Positions 22,501 through 32,499 are shown, numbered from the stretch's first letter. The stretch is DNA of 64,000 bases from Mesocentrotus franciscanus (GCA_037976565.1 CP137682.1:20180751-20244750), one strand, 5' to 3'. Notes: generated by a model from the letters alone, not told the origin. Program-made: numbers and translations.

Positions 22501-23590
22501 TATTGATGTTATTTTTCCTTCTTTTCCACCTATTTCTTCATTTAATCAGGTATTGAAGTGAGCTGTTCAACGATGAAATTTGGAGCTGGGTATCCTTTTT
22601 CTGTCAAATGTTCTGCAATAATATATATTGTCTGCTGAGTACCAGAAGGGTGTTGACTATGTATTGGAGGATACCAGTTCACCCACTTCTGGCTCTCACC
22701 AAATGATGTATTTCTGTGAAGTTAAATTCATCTAAAATGGGTGTATTCTGTGTGCATTCTTCAGTTTTATGATATAGACTATTAGACTTCATTAAGAACT
22801 CATTGTTGTAAAATGCCTTTTCTTCAAATTCATTCGTTAATAGCTCGAATAAAACTTCTTAAGTTATGGCATTACCATTCTCACTCTTGCTTGTGAATTT
22901 AGATGTAGTGGTCTCTGTTGTTTGTAAATGTATTCTGTTCATAGTAAACAGAACTCCAGTAGGACTTTATTATTCCATATAGCATTGTAGATGTATCATT
23001 GCCCACAAGAAGGCTTTAAACTTCTTAGTTGATTTAATGGCATCATATGACACCTGTATATTAAATACAAATGTAGTTTTACAAATTCCAAGAGGCTTAT
23101 AAAAAGTCTGAAAATATCAATTTTTTTCTTCCACATTGATGATGAAGAAAAGAATCTGAGAAAGATTACAATAGATATCATCTGTTCGGAGCCAGAAGGG
23201 CTTTAACTCTGTGTAAAAGTAAAGGAGTTGGAATCTTTCTGGCGCTCAGCAGAGGATATTGTCTATTATATTGTATTAAATTACATGGCGTTTCTTTCAG
23301 GGATAGATATTTAGAAACATTAACACTTTTAAAAAAACATTCCTTAACCATCCACTCTCTATTCTAACTTCAGCATGTGCATATTGAATCTGCTGCTGAA
23401 ACCTGTTGCGATATACCTGCTCTTCAGGGAATACAACAGACGGGGCGGGGACTACGGGGACCTGAACTTCCCCAACCCAACCGTCAGGGGGTACGAGAAC
23501 ATCGACCAGTCCCTCCCCACCAATAACCAGGTCGAGGAGGCCCACCCGCCAACATCCATCGACAAACCGTACACCCCCCTTCCGCAGTAG
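8837..23590 (+). CDS. AGTRAP: AGTRAP (ATRAP) orthologue, exons 2-6 of a spliced gene
   Basis: Coding exons are 8837-8871, 11025-11136, 20366-20438, 22550-22589 and 23374-23590, with the stop TAG at 23588-23590. All four introns (2153, 9229, 2111 and 784 bp) are GT-AG, and the split codons give W, C and G, so the frame is continuous for 158 residues; human AGTRAP is 159 aa. Recognition rests on the aligned layout: VVVGVQFVLTVW against the human first membrane segment, the block ending in FLGIYFPRIH against human ISIFYPRVS, then FGAGMCILNLLLKP against FGVGMAILSLLLKP, followed by RRGG against ERGG. Four hydrophobic stretches are visible, then a polar, proline-rich tail ending PYTPLPQ. In mammals this small membrane protein of ER, Golgi and endocytic vesicles binds the angiotensin II type-1 receptor tail and promotes its internalisation; the ligand here is unknown. 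The N-terminal exon (MELPAVNLK in human) was not found. The downstream neighbour LRRC23 is convergent. Confidence 0.9.
8881..9006 (+). repeat. CT-rich microsatellite beside the AGTRAP exon 2 donor
   Basis: TCTC/TTTC/CCCT mix of about 125 bases starting 10 bases after the exon end. Confidence 0.93.
9541..9835 (+). repeat. Purine microsatellite (GGA / GAAGGA / GAA)
   Basis: About 295 bases of almost pure purine: a GGA block, a long GAAGGA array, GAA, then GAAA. It lies in the AGTRAP intron between exons 2 and 3. Long Lys/Glu/Arg or Leu/Ser/Phe ORFs across it are artefacts. Confidence 0.95.
11025..11136 (+). CDS. AGTRAP: AGTRAP exon 3 (second hydrophobic segment)
   Basis: The acceptor is TTTGCAG and the donor TTATG|GTAAGA. 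The 112 bp complete the Trp codon and add 37 residues, including ASMGGWIDSGYVYMN, a hydrophobic run, and PESPESVFM. The 3' end of this exon is echoed in decayed tandem copies over the next 400 bases. Confidence 0.88.
11090..11541 (+). repeat. Tandem array of decayed copies of the AGTRAP exon 3 end
   Basis: The last ~45 bases of exon 3 recur three times downstream at spacings of about 110, 141 and 145 bases (anchors ATAATGATGC at 11101, GTAATGATGC at 11211, ATACTGATGC at 11352, ATAATGACAC at 11497). Each copy keeps a recognisable CACCAGAGAGTGTGTTTATG-like block. Between copies there is a shared GCTTTTATGGGAAATA and C-rich spacer. The fourth copy still has ATG|GTAAAA, a donor-like end; copies 2 and 3 have lost it. 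This looks like internal tandem duplication of the exon-intron junction followed by decay. Confidence 0.7.
11883..12421. mobile_element. Non-autonomous hAT-type element with perfect 8-bp target duplication
   Basis: The 539-bp element runs from TAAGGCTGCGACGAGTACTC to ...CAGCCTTA. It is flanked by identical 8-bp repeats AAATATGA at 11875-11882 and 12422-12429. Terminal TAAGGCTG and CAGCCTTA are inverted, and further in GTACTCGAATACTCGAGTAC and GTACTCGAGTACC mirror each other. An 8-bp duplication is the hAT hallmark. There is no transposase ORF. It lies in the AGTRAP intron after exon 3. Confidence 0.85.
13000..13420 (+). repeat. Dispersed CATTTACACTGC repeat, copy 2
   Basis: About 420 bp, same orientation as the copy at 1300, with extra T and G runs. 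It starts GCCCATTCACATTGCAGAAA and ends GCAGTGTAAATGCAGCT. It lies in the AGTRAP intron after exon 3. Confidence 0.65.
13830..14070 (+). repeat. Unclassified GC-richer block, possible old SINE
   Basis: CATGGGCGGTGGTTAGAGTC resembles a tRNA D-arm/A box, but the spacing and sequence of any B box (GAGTTTAGACTC at about 13940) are poor. The rest (CCCCGTGTGTAGGAGAGTCA and following) is markedly less AT-rich than its surroundings. No second copy is in the window. Confidence 0.3.
14255..14735 (+). repeat. Diverged tandem duplication, two units of ~230 bp
   Basis: Unit 1 (about 14255-14490) and unit 2 (about 14508-14735) share, in order, AAAGAAAGAC, GTTGCATTTTTT, GATTCTAATTAAACTT, GAAATG..GATATTGG, AAAGTCAGCAGTTTT and AGGAGGGGTGAATGATTTAT. 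It is in the AGTRAP intron after exon 3. Confidence 0.72.
15272..15308 (+). repeat. GA microsatellite
   Basis: A GA repeat with one AT interruption, in the AGTRAP intron after exon 3. Confidence 0.9.
16395..16580 (+). repeat. TTTA/TTCA tetranucleotide repeat
   Basis: An impure ATTT/ATTC array ending in a pure run of about ten TTTA units. Confidence 0.9.
17456..17750. mobile_element. Fold-back MITE, family F2 copy 1
   Basis: It runs from GGGGGGTGTTTCACAAAGAC to TAGTCTTTTTGAAACATCCC. The arms contain ACTTAAGT and GGCATGAATGGCCTGCCA motifs. It is about 295 bp, in the AGTRAP intron after exon 3. The target duplication is unclear. Confidence 0.75.
17835..18220 (+). mobile_element. Family T4 copy, 5' end degraded
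   Basis: It shares GAAGCAATGG near the start, TACATGGGACTACACACTTG in the middle and GGAACTCAACCTTCCCTTTA at the end. The left boundary is approximate. Confidence 0.55.
18362..18722 (+). mobile_element. Family T4 copy
   Basis: It starts near AAAGTTGAGTTCTGGTCATG and ends CTCAACTTTTTCTTTAA. It shares the core TGCTATTGCATTGTGAAAGG and TATGGGACTACACAAACATG with the 62930 copy. Confidence 0.72.
19979..20001 (+). repeat. TG microsatellite
   Basis: About 11 TG units in the AGTRAP intron after exon 3. Confidence 0.93.
20366..20438 (+). CDS. AGTRAP: AGTRAP exon 4 (third membrane segment)
   Basis: The acceptor is TCTTTTAG and the donor CATT|GTAAGT. The 73 bp encode a hydrophobic helix with the family's LMDI (human FLDI) and YFPR (human FYPR) motifs. 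The exon ends after the first base of a Cys codon. Confidence 0.9.
20471..20590 (+). mobile_element. Family T4 fragment next to AGTRAP exon 4
   Basis: Starting 33 bases after the exon 4 donor, TTAAAATTCAGTTCTGGTCA leads into the family core and stops near 20590. It is a truncated left part only. Confidence 0.6.
20927..20953. repeat. Interstitial CCCTAA tract
   Basis: About four tandem CCCTAA units, the animal telomere repeat. Shorter runs are at 4253-4267, 19626-19640 and 37162-37176. Confidence 0.75.
21982..22286. mobile_element. Fold-back MITE, family F2 copy 2 (centre inverted)
   Basis: About 305 bp with ends CTGGGGGTGTTTCACAAAGA and TCTTTGTGAAACACCCCCCA. The centre (AGAGACCAATGGTGATAGCA) matches the reverse complement of the centre of the 17456 copy. 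It is in the AGTRAP intron before exon 5. Confidence 0.78.
22411..22492. repeat. ~80-bp hairpin repeat H, copy 2
   Basis: Arms GATCTGTTCGGAGCCACAAA and TTGTAGCTCCAAACGAACAA, with GGTATTAACTC / GAGTTAATAC inside. It lies 58 bases upstream of AGTRAP exon 5. Confidence 0.7.
22550..22589 (+). CDS. AGTRAP: AGTRAP exon 5 (40-bp micro-exon)
   Basis: The acceptor is TTTAATCAG and the donor GCTGG|GTATCC. It encodes IEVSCSTMKFGA flanked by split Cys and Gly codons. It is too short for an ORF scan to find, but it is needed to keep the frame, and it matches the human loop before the last helix. Confidence 0.87.
22630..22709. repeat. ~80-bp hairpin repeat H, copy 3
   Basis: Arms CTGCTGAGTACCAGAAGGGT and CCCACTTCTGGCTCTCACC. 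It lies 40 bases after AGTRAP exon 5. Confidence 0.65.
23178..23257. repeat. ~80-bp hairpin repeat H, copy 4
   Basis: Arms ATCTGTTCGGAGCCAGAAGG and TTTCTGGCGCTCAGCAGA. It lies between AGTRAP exons 5 and 6. Confidence 0.65.
23374..23590 (+). CDS. AGTRAP: AGTRAP last coding exon and stop
   Basis: The acceptor is AACTTCAG. The exon completes Gly and encodes 71 residues: the last hydrophobic helix with the conserved LLLKP motif, then a hydrophilic cytoplasmic tail with RRGGDYGDL and proline-rich PTSIDKPYTPLPQ, then TAG. The coding part is more GC-rich than its surroundings. The human tail is the receptor-binding part; this tail is diverged and somewhat longer. Confidence 0.92.
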
Positions 23591-24365
23591 ACCTGTCCAG
23601 CCACGGGAGTTTATCATAGACGCAGGATGCAGGGTTGGGATTAGCAGCACTTTAACTTCATGGAGCATAGTTTTCATCAGGAGTATGTAGCTATATGGGG
23701 CGGAAGATTTTTTGTCGGGTATGTCTCGGTGCTGGGTGCATTCTAGTGCATTCTTGTTTCTTGTATGTTACCTGTCCAGTTTTACTTCACGATTTTGAGA
23801 TGCTACTGTAGACATATTTCCCTGTCGTACAAATAATGAAAAGCAAAGGAACCTGTTTTGATGCATGTCCTTCAGATCGGTTCTTTTTATAGAAAATGTG
23901 CATTATAAATAACCTTGGACTTTGATTAGCATCATGCTCAGTTTCCAATTTTAACGAGAAAAAATACATGTACATGTATATAGTGTCTCTGGTCTTGGAT
24001 ACCCATGTTCTACTCTCATGCCATATTGACATGTTCCTTTACAACATGAATTTAACTCTTGGAATACTCGATCAGTATTTGAGGGAAATGTATGTTCTCC
24101 TGAAAAGAAATCTGTGCTTATCAACTAGATCCAATTATTTACAACTAGGAACAGATCTTGACATCATCTAAAGACACCGCATAGGCTTGTATCCAGGTCG
24201 TGGTACACATGTACATGTACATACAGGTATACAAGTGGGCTGAACTCAAGACCAACTATCATGATTATACCTTTTTAAAGGCCAGCAAAGTTTATATGTA
24301 CAGGGGAACAGGGTGGTCCACAAGGGGATTTAACGTGCCGGAGGGAAAGGTTTGAATTCATTCTC

Positions 24366-24371
24366 AATAAA
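24366..24371 (+). promoter_or_regulatory. AGTRAP: Candidate AGTRAP poly(A) signal AATAAA
   Basis: This AATAAA lies 776 bases past the AGTRAP stop, in the sense orientation. Another is at 30910-30915, so a much longer 3' UTR is also possible. Only transcript data can choose between them. Confidence 0.35.
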
Positions 24372-25071
24372 ACTTATTTCTGAAATATTAGCCATAACAT
24401 TGTTTGGAAAAATGCTTCAAACTATGCTTCAGATTTCACCGTAGAGCTTCCAGAGCCCTTAGGTGGGACCTGGAAGGCCGTCACAAAGGACTTGGCGGTT
24501 TGTTCATTCTCCTTCCAAGTCGCACTTTTACATGTTTGAATTTTTATATTGTGGATCACCTTGGGGTAGAAATACTTCTTTCCTATACATGTAGGTGGAG
24601 AATCTTTCCATTTCTTCAGTGTTTTTGCTTAAGAGGAAGGTGAACTTGATTCATGTTGCTTCAGTCATGCCCTCCAAGAAACTAAGTCAGATCTTAGTTG
24701 GAAGTCTCTAAAACCTGCCATCTCTATTTTTTGTCTAATAATTGTGTGTTTTTGTGAGTGAGTATATTTTGAATGAAATCGGTGTAGAAGGTCAACAAAT
24801 TTTTCTCAGCTACTTATTACCTAGTCGCCTATAACTGGTCACAAACAAGCTGCCAAAACTCTTGCATGGATACTGTTATTCTCAGCGTGTACCCATCAAC
24901 TGCTGAAAAAAGGGCCAAACTGTAGATACAATTTGCCCATGGGCAGATAAAGGTCATGTACAATGTTGTAAAACCCGCAGAAATGTAAACTGGATACGTG
25001 CTCATGGAAGTTATGTAATCATTACTCATTTATGCACTGATGGTTTATTCTACGATACACAGATGGAAGTA

Positions 25072-25262
25072 CAGTCAAACCTGTCTATAGCGACCGCCCA
25101 AGGGAAACACAAAAAGTGGTCTTTGTAGACAGGTGGTCTTTGTAGACAGGTTCCTTTAGTACATGTTTCAATGAGAAACCATTTTCAAGGGAAACAAAAA
25201 ATGTGGTCTTTGTAGACAGGTGGTCTTTGGAGACAGGTGGTCACTAAAGCAGGTTTGACTGT
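25072..25262. mobile_element. CAGTNAAACCTG element, best copy
   Basis: Termini CAGTCAAACCTGTCTATAG and GCAGGTTTGACTG are inverted and flanked by TA. The inside consists of repeated GTGGTCTTTGTAGACAGG units separated by TTCAAGGGAAAC. Confidence 0.75.
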
Positions 25263-26634
25263 ATTTTTTTCTCTAGAGGGCAAACAAAAGATACTCATGA
25301 AGCACCTCCATGACTTTGGCAGTGGTTATTCCAGAATGCACAAAGTGGTACTACTCCATGTGTTAAACATCTGTAGATATTTGGGGGCCATTTGCACCAT
25401 GCACTAACTACGAACCGGTCTATACCCTTGTAACAATTAAGCCCCAAATTGTAGTTCTGCCTTGCGTCGCAACCGAGGTGATCAGGTTTGGGTTGTATAT
25501 ATATATACATGTATACAATGTATATATATTACAGCGTACATGCTGCGTCCCTAGACTTATCTTGCTGTAGACTGCAGAGGGCAGTATTATACTAGCTATA
25601 TTTTATCACACTCAGTCATTGACAGTGGCTAGAAATTTATATATTCAAAATGAGACAATTTAATGAAAATGAAGGGTTGCCAGTATATGACCGTGAAAAA
25701 AAATTCAATTATGATTCATAAAAAGAAAATAGAGACACAATATTTAGTCTCTGATTTAGTTACATGTTGCTTCAATTTAATTTGAATATATTCCAAATTC
25801 CAAATTTTCATCTGCAGAACAATATTTTATGTAAAGAAAAACACAAATTTGTTTGCCATCTTTCATAAATATACAGATTCATAGAACCTGGTTACTTCTA
25901 CTGACAATATTAAAATTACACGAGCATGTATGAATTGATTAAGTAGTTGGATGTTGAATCCAACATGTGCAGGGAAGGATATGCAATGCTGCCCTCTCTC
26001 ATCATTTTAGGGCTAACCTGCTATGTCATATTCATGTGCGAAGTTAATCAATCAGCCTGGAAGCGAAGCATGGCAGTGCATCGTGGGATTATGAATAGGG
26101 CCCTCTATCAATAAGGAATTTCCGAGTATTGTAAGAAAGAAAGACCAGTGTGGTGTGTTTTGCCTAAATTTCCTTATCAAATTTGGTTTGAATCGTCAAC
26201 CAATCTGGTTCTATACATTTGGGCATCTCACGTCATATTGTAATTTATATGCACTTCTGAAGTCTGTTTTACAAGTAATACCATTAGTGAAATGTCTTAT
26301 TGGTTAAGATAAAGCTTCTCTTTATTTCATTATCAAAGTCTCTGAACTTCTGCTGATTTTTTTTTAAATATTGTTTAGTATTAGTTTCTGTTCATTTATT
26401 ATTTTTAGATGGTATATACATGTATGTATGTATGTATGTTACAGATATGCTTACTATTTTGTTTTTATATTTTGCATGCTTTTTAAGATAGTGTATGAGC
26501 ATATTAGAAAGGTTATTTTAAGCTTTATAAATTTGAGGTTTGTATAATTTAATGTATTTTCATGTATACCTTCTTTTTAATACTTGTTCAGATTGATTAG
26601 TCCTATCTTGAGCTCCCATCATCTTCCTTTGCCT

Positions 26635-26724
26635 TCCTCTCTCTCTCTCTTTCTCTTTCTCTGTCAGTCTCTGTCTCTGTCTCTGTCTCTCTCTGTCTGT
26701 GTTTCTCTCCCTCTCTCTCTCTTG
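26635..26724 (+). repeat. CT/CTGT-rich repeat
   Basis: TCTC and GTCTCT units in the region downstream of AGTRAP. Confidence 0.85.
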
Positions 26725-27362
26725 TTTTTTTTTTCTTCATTTCCCGCCTGATTGGGGGCCTGTGCCCCCATTAATACCGCACTGGTTATATAGGAAGATG
26801 ACTAGACACTATGTCCAGATCCATTTGATCCGGTAGGAGAAATAATAACAAAATAAACTACGGTACAAATATATTTAGATACAGATATTTAGGAAAGGGT
26901 TGCATAACCGTCTTTCGAGAAGGTGTTAGTCACGATACGAGCCGAACAAGAGCTTTTTTTGTCTGTAATAGTGTTAATTTTTTAAGCCCTTTACTCCACA
27001 ACTGTGGTCACAATTTAATCCAAGGAAGATGGATTAGGAAAAGGAAGTGATGAATTATTAACGGTCAGAAGTGAGAGAGTGGGATTACATTGGCTGTCTG
27101 CAGAATCAATATTGTAACTGACCAATAATGACGGTATAGATTAAAAATCTGTTGGTTTTGATTTTAAAAAGGATTTATATGTTTGTTTGTAAAATAAGAG
27201 TTTAGGGGTGCTTTGTGGGCACCAGTCCTTGCATATTCCTTGACTCTCCTTGAAATGGCAAAAATAGCGATCCTTGATAATGAGCATCCTTGACATTGCT
27301 TAAACACAAAAGGGAGGGTGTTGTGCAAATCTATCTTTCCACTATTTGCATGAAGTAGGGTG

Positions 27363-27475
27363 CAGTGGCGGATCCAGGGGGGGCCTGGGCCCCCTCCCCT
27401 AGAAAAAAAAAACATGTAAAAACACCCTTTTTTGGGAAAAAGAAAGAAGATGTGCCCCCTTTAGGAATTGTGATA
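27363..27475 (+). mobile_element. CAGTGGCGGATCCAGG terminal fragment
   Basis: The stretch CAGTGGCGGATCCAGGGGGG followed by a G/C tract and an A tract is a terminus seen on many hAT-type elements of aquatic animals, recalled from general knowledge. The opposite end is absent here. Confidence 0.5.
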
Positions 27476-28028
27476 AAGTGTGGTAAATCAGAGTCTGTGC
27501 ATGTGCCTGCAGACTAGAATAAACACCCCTGGAAATTAATTGTATATTTTATATAGGATGAGGCTCTAGTCATTCCAGTGCTACTTCTGTGCTTATTCTG
27601 TAGAAGTATACAAAGGATTGAGAGGTTTGCCCTAGCAACGTTGCTGGAACGCTTCATTTTGTTCAGTCATCCTTGTCTTTCTTTTTTTTTTTAGATGTCC
27701 TTCTATTTATAGGATGCAGTTAAAATTTAATAACGATTGTGAAAGTGCAATATTTGATACAGTGCCAGTGTAGCATGGATTACCATCTTTGCCGATATCT
27801 AATTGTTATTTAGATAAATAATTGACCATTTGCTTTCATACATTTTATTCAATATTCTTTACTTATGTTTTATTGATCAAAACAGAATCACATTGTTTAC
27901 AAATAATTGGACAGTCATTAAATATCAGGAGTAACATAATGAGCTCTGTATGTCTTTTCATTATATGTAGCTGAAAAGATTAAAGTTTTGGGGACATTTT
28001 TCAGCTTGTCTCCAAATAGTGATAATTA

Positions 28029-28112
28029 CCATCTGTTGAGATCCAGTGGGAGGGGGGGGGCATTATCTATGCAGAATAACTGGAGTTAATGCCCTTCCAA
28101 CTCGCTCACCTG
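28029..28112. repeat. ~80-bp hairpin repeat H, copy 5
   Basis: Diverged arms CATCTGTTGAGATCCAGTGG and GAGTTAATGCCCTTCCAACT. It is downstream of the AGTRAP stop. Confidence 0.5.
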
Positions 28113-28480
28113 CCCTTTTCAGGACTCTTATTCCTTTGAAAGAATTACATGGTGTATTAGACCCTGAACATTTTACATACAATTTAATATTAGTTGTCAA
28201 AGTTGTTTTATTTTGTTTCAGATGGCACCCTCTTATCAATGTAGCATTATTTGATGAAATACCAGTAAATAAGCTCAGGATTGTTTAGCTTCATTTTTTG
28301 GGATAATACTACAAATTTATTTTGCACATGGACAGGAAATACTGGGTAGTTTCACATTGAATTGTAAATGTTAAAGAACATGGAAATCAGCTAGTGGTGT
28401 AGAGAGGAGAATAATAGGCCTATATTTTTTCTGTATATAAGGCAGAGAGCTGTAAAGTTTTATCTTACAAATGAAGAAAT

Positions 28481-28553
28481 TATCTGCTGATAGCCAGAAG
28501 GGTATTTAATCTATGGAATAGTATCAAAGTCAACTCCCTTCTGACTCTCAGTG
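28481..28553. repeat. ~80-bp hairpin repeat H, copy 6
   Basis: Arms ATCTGCTGATAGCCAGAAGG and CCCTTCTGACTCTCAG. It is downstream of the AGTRAP stop. Confidence 0.6.
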
Positions 28554-29167
28554 TATTCTGTGCAATCTTTTTGTTATTGTGGCTTGTTGAAATTTTAGCT
28601 TATTTTAAACATTGTATCCTTTTCCATTTTCTATGAATGCTGTTGTTTTTATTCAGTTCAGTGCTGTACATTCCTACAAATATCATGTGTGTTGCCTGGG
28701 TTCTATTTTTCCATACTGGGTATTTAAAAGTGCTTGTATTTTTCCCAGATATTTTTTTGTTTAATTGACCACACAGTGTCTCTATTAATCATGATACAAA
28801 TTTGATTCTTTGAGTGGTCTTAGCAAAAACAAAATCTACCATGTGCTCAATTTTCATGGAGGTCTTTGGTAGAAGTATGAATCATTGAATTTTAAATTAT
28901 TTTATTACTGGATTTGTGACCCGTCATATACATCGGTTTGTGGAACCAGAGATTGCTTGAAGTATAATAGTGAAGCAATTGGCAAAGCCTGAAGTAACGC
29001 ATCATCAGATTCTGGGATGGTAAAATGTCGTTTTTGAATCATTAGTGGTTCCTACTTGGACTTTAAAAATGGAAAGGAGATGAATATGGTTACAAAACAT
29101 AGTAATATCCATGACAGATATTTGTTAAGTAGATTCCTTGACACAGTTTATTTCTGGTCATCATAAG

Positions 29168-29247
29168 TCATCTGTTGAAAGCTAGTAGGGTGTTAACTAT
29201 GTTTGAAGTATGTGAGTTAATGCCCTTTTAGCTCTGAGCAGATGACG
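29168..29247. repeat. ~80-bp hairpin repeat H, copy 7
   Basis: Arms CATCTGTTGAAAGCTAGTAG and TTTAGCTCTGAGCAGATG with TGTTAACT / GAGTTAATG inside. Confidence 0.65.
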
Positions 29248-31215
29248 TTATTTCAAGAATTTTGACCTTGACAAGTTGCATCCTTTGGCTTAACTATACC
29301 AACTCTGTGTGTAAAGTTGGATATAGACCTAATGAGAAAGGTGTATTAATATTGTCTTTCATTAATTCCTTGTTTATTGTCAGATTTTTCACCACAAGCA
29401 ATATGATTAATCAGTATGAATTGTACACAAAAAAAAGAATATTGGACACGTGATAGACTGTTCTTGGGGTATGTGCGCGATTTCTAGATGACGATAAAGC
29501 TTTCAAATATTTATAGACATGGTGTAGTGTTCAATCCTATTGTTTGTTATGCTTGAATATATATTAGAGGATTTTGGTTATTTTCTGAGAGGATTTTTGT
29601 TCATGTATGAAATGTTTAACCTCTTGTAAGAAAGTAGGGTATGGATTTTTGTTAAATTTTTGTTTATTCCCATGTGTTGTTATTTTATGTCTAATTTGTA
29701 TTTTAATTGTACAATGGGTTGTATGGGCATTTTTAAAAATAATATTTGTTTTAGTCTTAAATTATTAGAGCATTGTTACAACTTGATTTTTCATTTATAA
29801 ATTACAAATAATTTGATTTTCATAATTCTTGTTTAATCTTTTTTATTTAGAAATCCATTTTGAACGATAATTACAGGTCCTTTCCCATATGGCTGTACAT
29901 GCTCCCTGAGTGCATAATACGAATGTGTTCCTGATGTGAAGTGTTCTCATTGTTCATTTGTTGTTTGTCTTGATTTTAAAGAAATTATTCATCCAAGCTG
30001 TTTGGTGTTAGAGTTGAGACCATGAACTAAGTTGTATGTGTGAACAATCTTTACATTAATAATGCTAGTTGCATATGTTTCTGTATTCTGATTGAAGCAC
30101 CTAACTTTTTAATTATTTGGGAGATGAATTTTGAAAAGCACAATATGCATTATCACATAGAAACTATTGATGCACAATTAAATCCTATATTTCATGCAGT
30201 CCAGAATAGAGATCAACATGTTGAAATTTCATTGGAAAATGAGCATTATAATCTTCAAATTGGCAGCACACAGACAAATGTCAATTTTTCTTTCTCCACT
30301 AGAGACAGAACTGCTTTCTACGGCTCTTTTAAGAACTAGTGCTTATCACCAAATACAGATGTATAACATTGTTTATAAATTTATAAGCTTCATAAAGTTT
30401 TGTTAAATTAAGTTTTTAAAGACACATGTGCTCCTTTCATGTTGCTGCAAGAAGGTCATATATGCCATTTCCAAGTTTTGTGTTTCAGAAAACAACATGT
30501 GGTTTGTAGTAGAATTGAAGTGAATAGTATTCTTCGTGTGAAGATATTGAGAATAATCCCATGTACAATGGACGGTCAGTTGAAAGATGGTTAATCTGTT
30601 GAAGGCTTATAGAGACAATGTCTATCCAAACTTGATAGCTAACTTCTCTCGAGGAAAGCGGACATATCAGAGAAGCAGACTGGCGATTGGTCCGATTTAT
30701 TTCAAACTTTTGCTATTCTGTTCATCTTATTTGCTTTTTGCTTTCATACAAATGAACTTATTACAAGGGTCGGATTGCCCTTTAAATATTGGTTATTAAT
30801 CTTGTCGCAGTAGTTGAAGCCCTCAAGCACAAAATGCTGAAAGTGTATTTTGCCACTATAGTTATGAAAGGTTAAATTGTGTTCGCAGTAGGAGAATTAT
30901 TGTATCCTAAATAAAACTACAAATGCACTGTAACCTGACATGACATCTGTAATCAGCTAATCTAAAGATGTCAGATTCTTTCTAAATTCCAACAAAAAAA
31001 TATGAAGTACTAAAATTGTTTGCAATTGATTGTTTGGTTGGTGTTGTTATAAAATTTTAAGAGTATCATGATCTCTATATTATGTGTAGAAAATTCCTGT
31101 ATGTATCTATGTATATTGATGAATTAAATTAGCCAAAAACTTGTAATCAATGTTGCATTGCTTCAGTTTTGTATTTTAAAAAAGATGGAAGTGTTGAAAT
31201 ATGTATATAAAAATT

Positions 31216-31218
<3 letters not shown>

Positions 31219-31254
<36 letters not shown>
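31219..31254 (+). repeat. Poly(T) tract of ~36 bases
   Basis: A pure T run. On the minus strand it is a poly(A), possibly a retroposed tail, but no element body is recognised next to it. Confidence 0.9.
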
Positions 31255-31256
<2 letters not shown>

Positions 31257-31533
31257 GATAAGCAAGGGGGGGTTGAGAGGAGGCATAAGAGAAGGTGAAA
31301 CAGAGTGAAAGAGCAATAGATAATATAAGGATAGAGAAAAGATTTTGGTAGAAATAATGGAGAGGGAGACAGAGAGGGAGACAGAGAGGGAGGGGAAAAC
31401 ATGAAGGGGATATGAATTAAAGAGATGCTATTTCTTTTCTGAAACACAGCGAAACACTGATGGTCCACAGTCTAGATAACAAGCCCCTGCCACGCCCACC
31501 TCTGCCCCCACTATACGCTAGGGCACAACATAC

Positions 31534-31677
31534 TAGGGACTTTTAGATTTTACACGACGAGAACGTGGACTGCCACGGTGACATCCTTTTAAGGCACTGC
31601 CGGGCACGGGCCAGTGCCTTGAAAGAATGGCACACGTGGCAGTCCACTACGTCGACGTGCAAATCTAAAAGTCCCTA
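31534..31677. mobile_element. CpG-rich hairpin element of ~144 bp
   Basis: The ends TAGGGACTTTTAGATTT and AAATCTAAAAGTCCCTA are exact inverses. Inward, GTGGACTGCCAC mirrors GTGGCAGTCCAC and AAGGCACTG mirrors CAGTGCCTT. A TA dinucleotide at each end is compatible with Tc1/mariner-type insertion, though weak evidence alone. Confidence 0.7.
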
Positions 31678-32499
31678 TTGTGTGAGAGAGAGAGAGAGAG
31701 AGAGAGACGCCATCGCGACGGGGGAAAGGAAGAGAGGGAGGAGGAGACTCTAAAGAGCGAGAGAAATAGATAACTGTTGGGAAGAGCTGGCAAATATTTA
31801 CTTGTTCGATACAATCAACAATGAATACATTTTTTTTTAATTCTTCTTTTTTTCTTTTTTGAGGACAGCTAATACAAGCATTTAAAAAAATGTCATAAGT
31901 CAAATAAAATTCGGTTGAGTATAATTCAGAACTTTATTGCACTAAGGCATAAATGTGAAGGAATTTGATGATATGAATGATAGCAATCAATAATGAAACG
32001 AAAGAGTACAATATACATTTTGAGTGATATACAGACATCGTTAGTAAATTAATCAACATAATCTAGGTTTTCTGTTTCTATATATGGTCAATTGTTTTTA
32101 GGTCATAAGCACGCTGCTTGAAACGAGAAATTAGAATTTTCTGTCAACCTGTATGTTTATAGCTGTTTTTCAATGAATGAATGAATAAGATTTTTGATTC
32201 ATTTGATGATATACTTTTTGTCCACCGGGTACCAAATATAATTTGAGATGGTGGTAGGATGAATACCCAATTAAAGCGCGCTTAAAAAAAAAGTAATCCT
32301 TGGCGGTCTGTTTAAAATACTCTAGCTTTATCCTATTCATCATGCAGATTGTCTTTTCTAATTTCTCTTTTGAAAAATTGTTTTGAGAACAAACTAAATA
32401 CTCCAATCATAACACTACTGGCACGTTGGTTTGTCATATTTGCTGAAGTTCCTTCGAGAAAATCTTAGAATACCACGCGAAAGATGAATGATTAAGGCC

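Larger units (their letters stand above)
23591..31160 (+). other. T-rich region downstream of AGTRAP, no gene seen
   Basis: No exon-like ORF with a conserved product was found on either strand. The plus strand is visibly T-rich from about 26.3 kb, as in long 3' UTRs. AATAAA occurs in sense at 24366 and 30910. Three hairpin-H copies, one CAGTNAAACCTG element and a CT repeat lie here. Confidence 0.4.
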
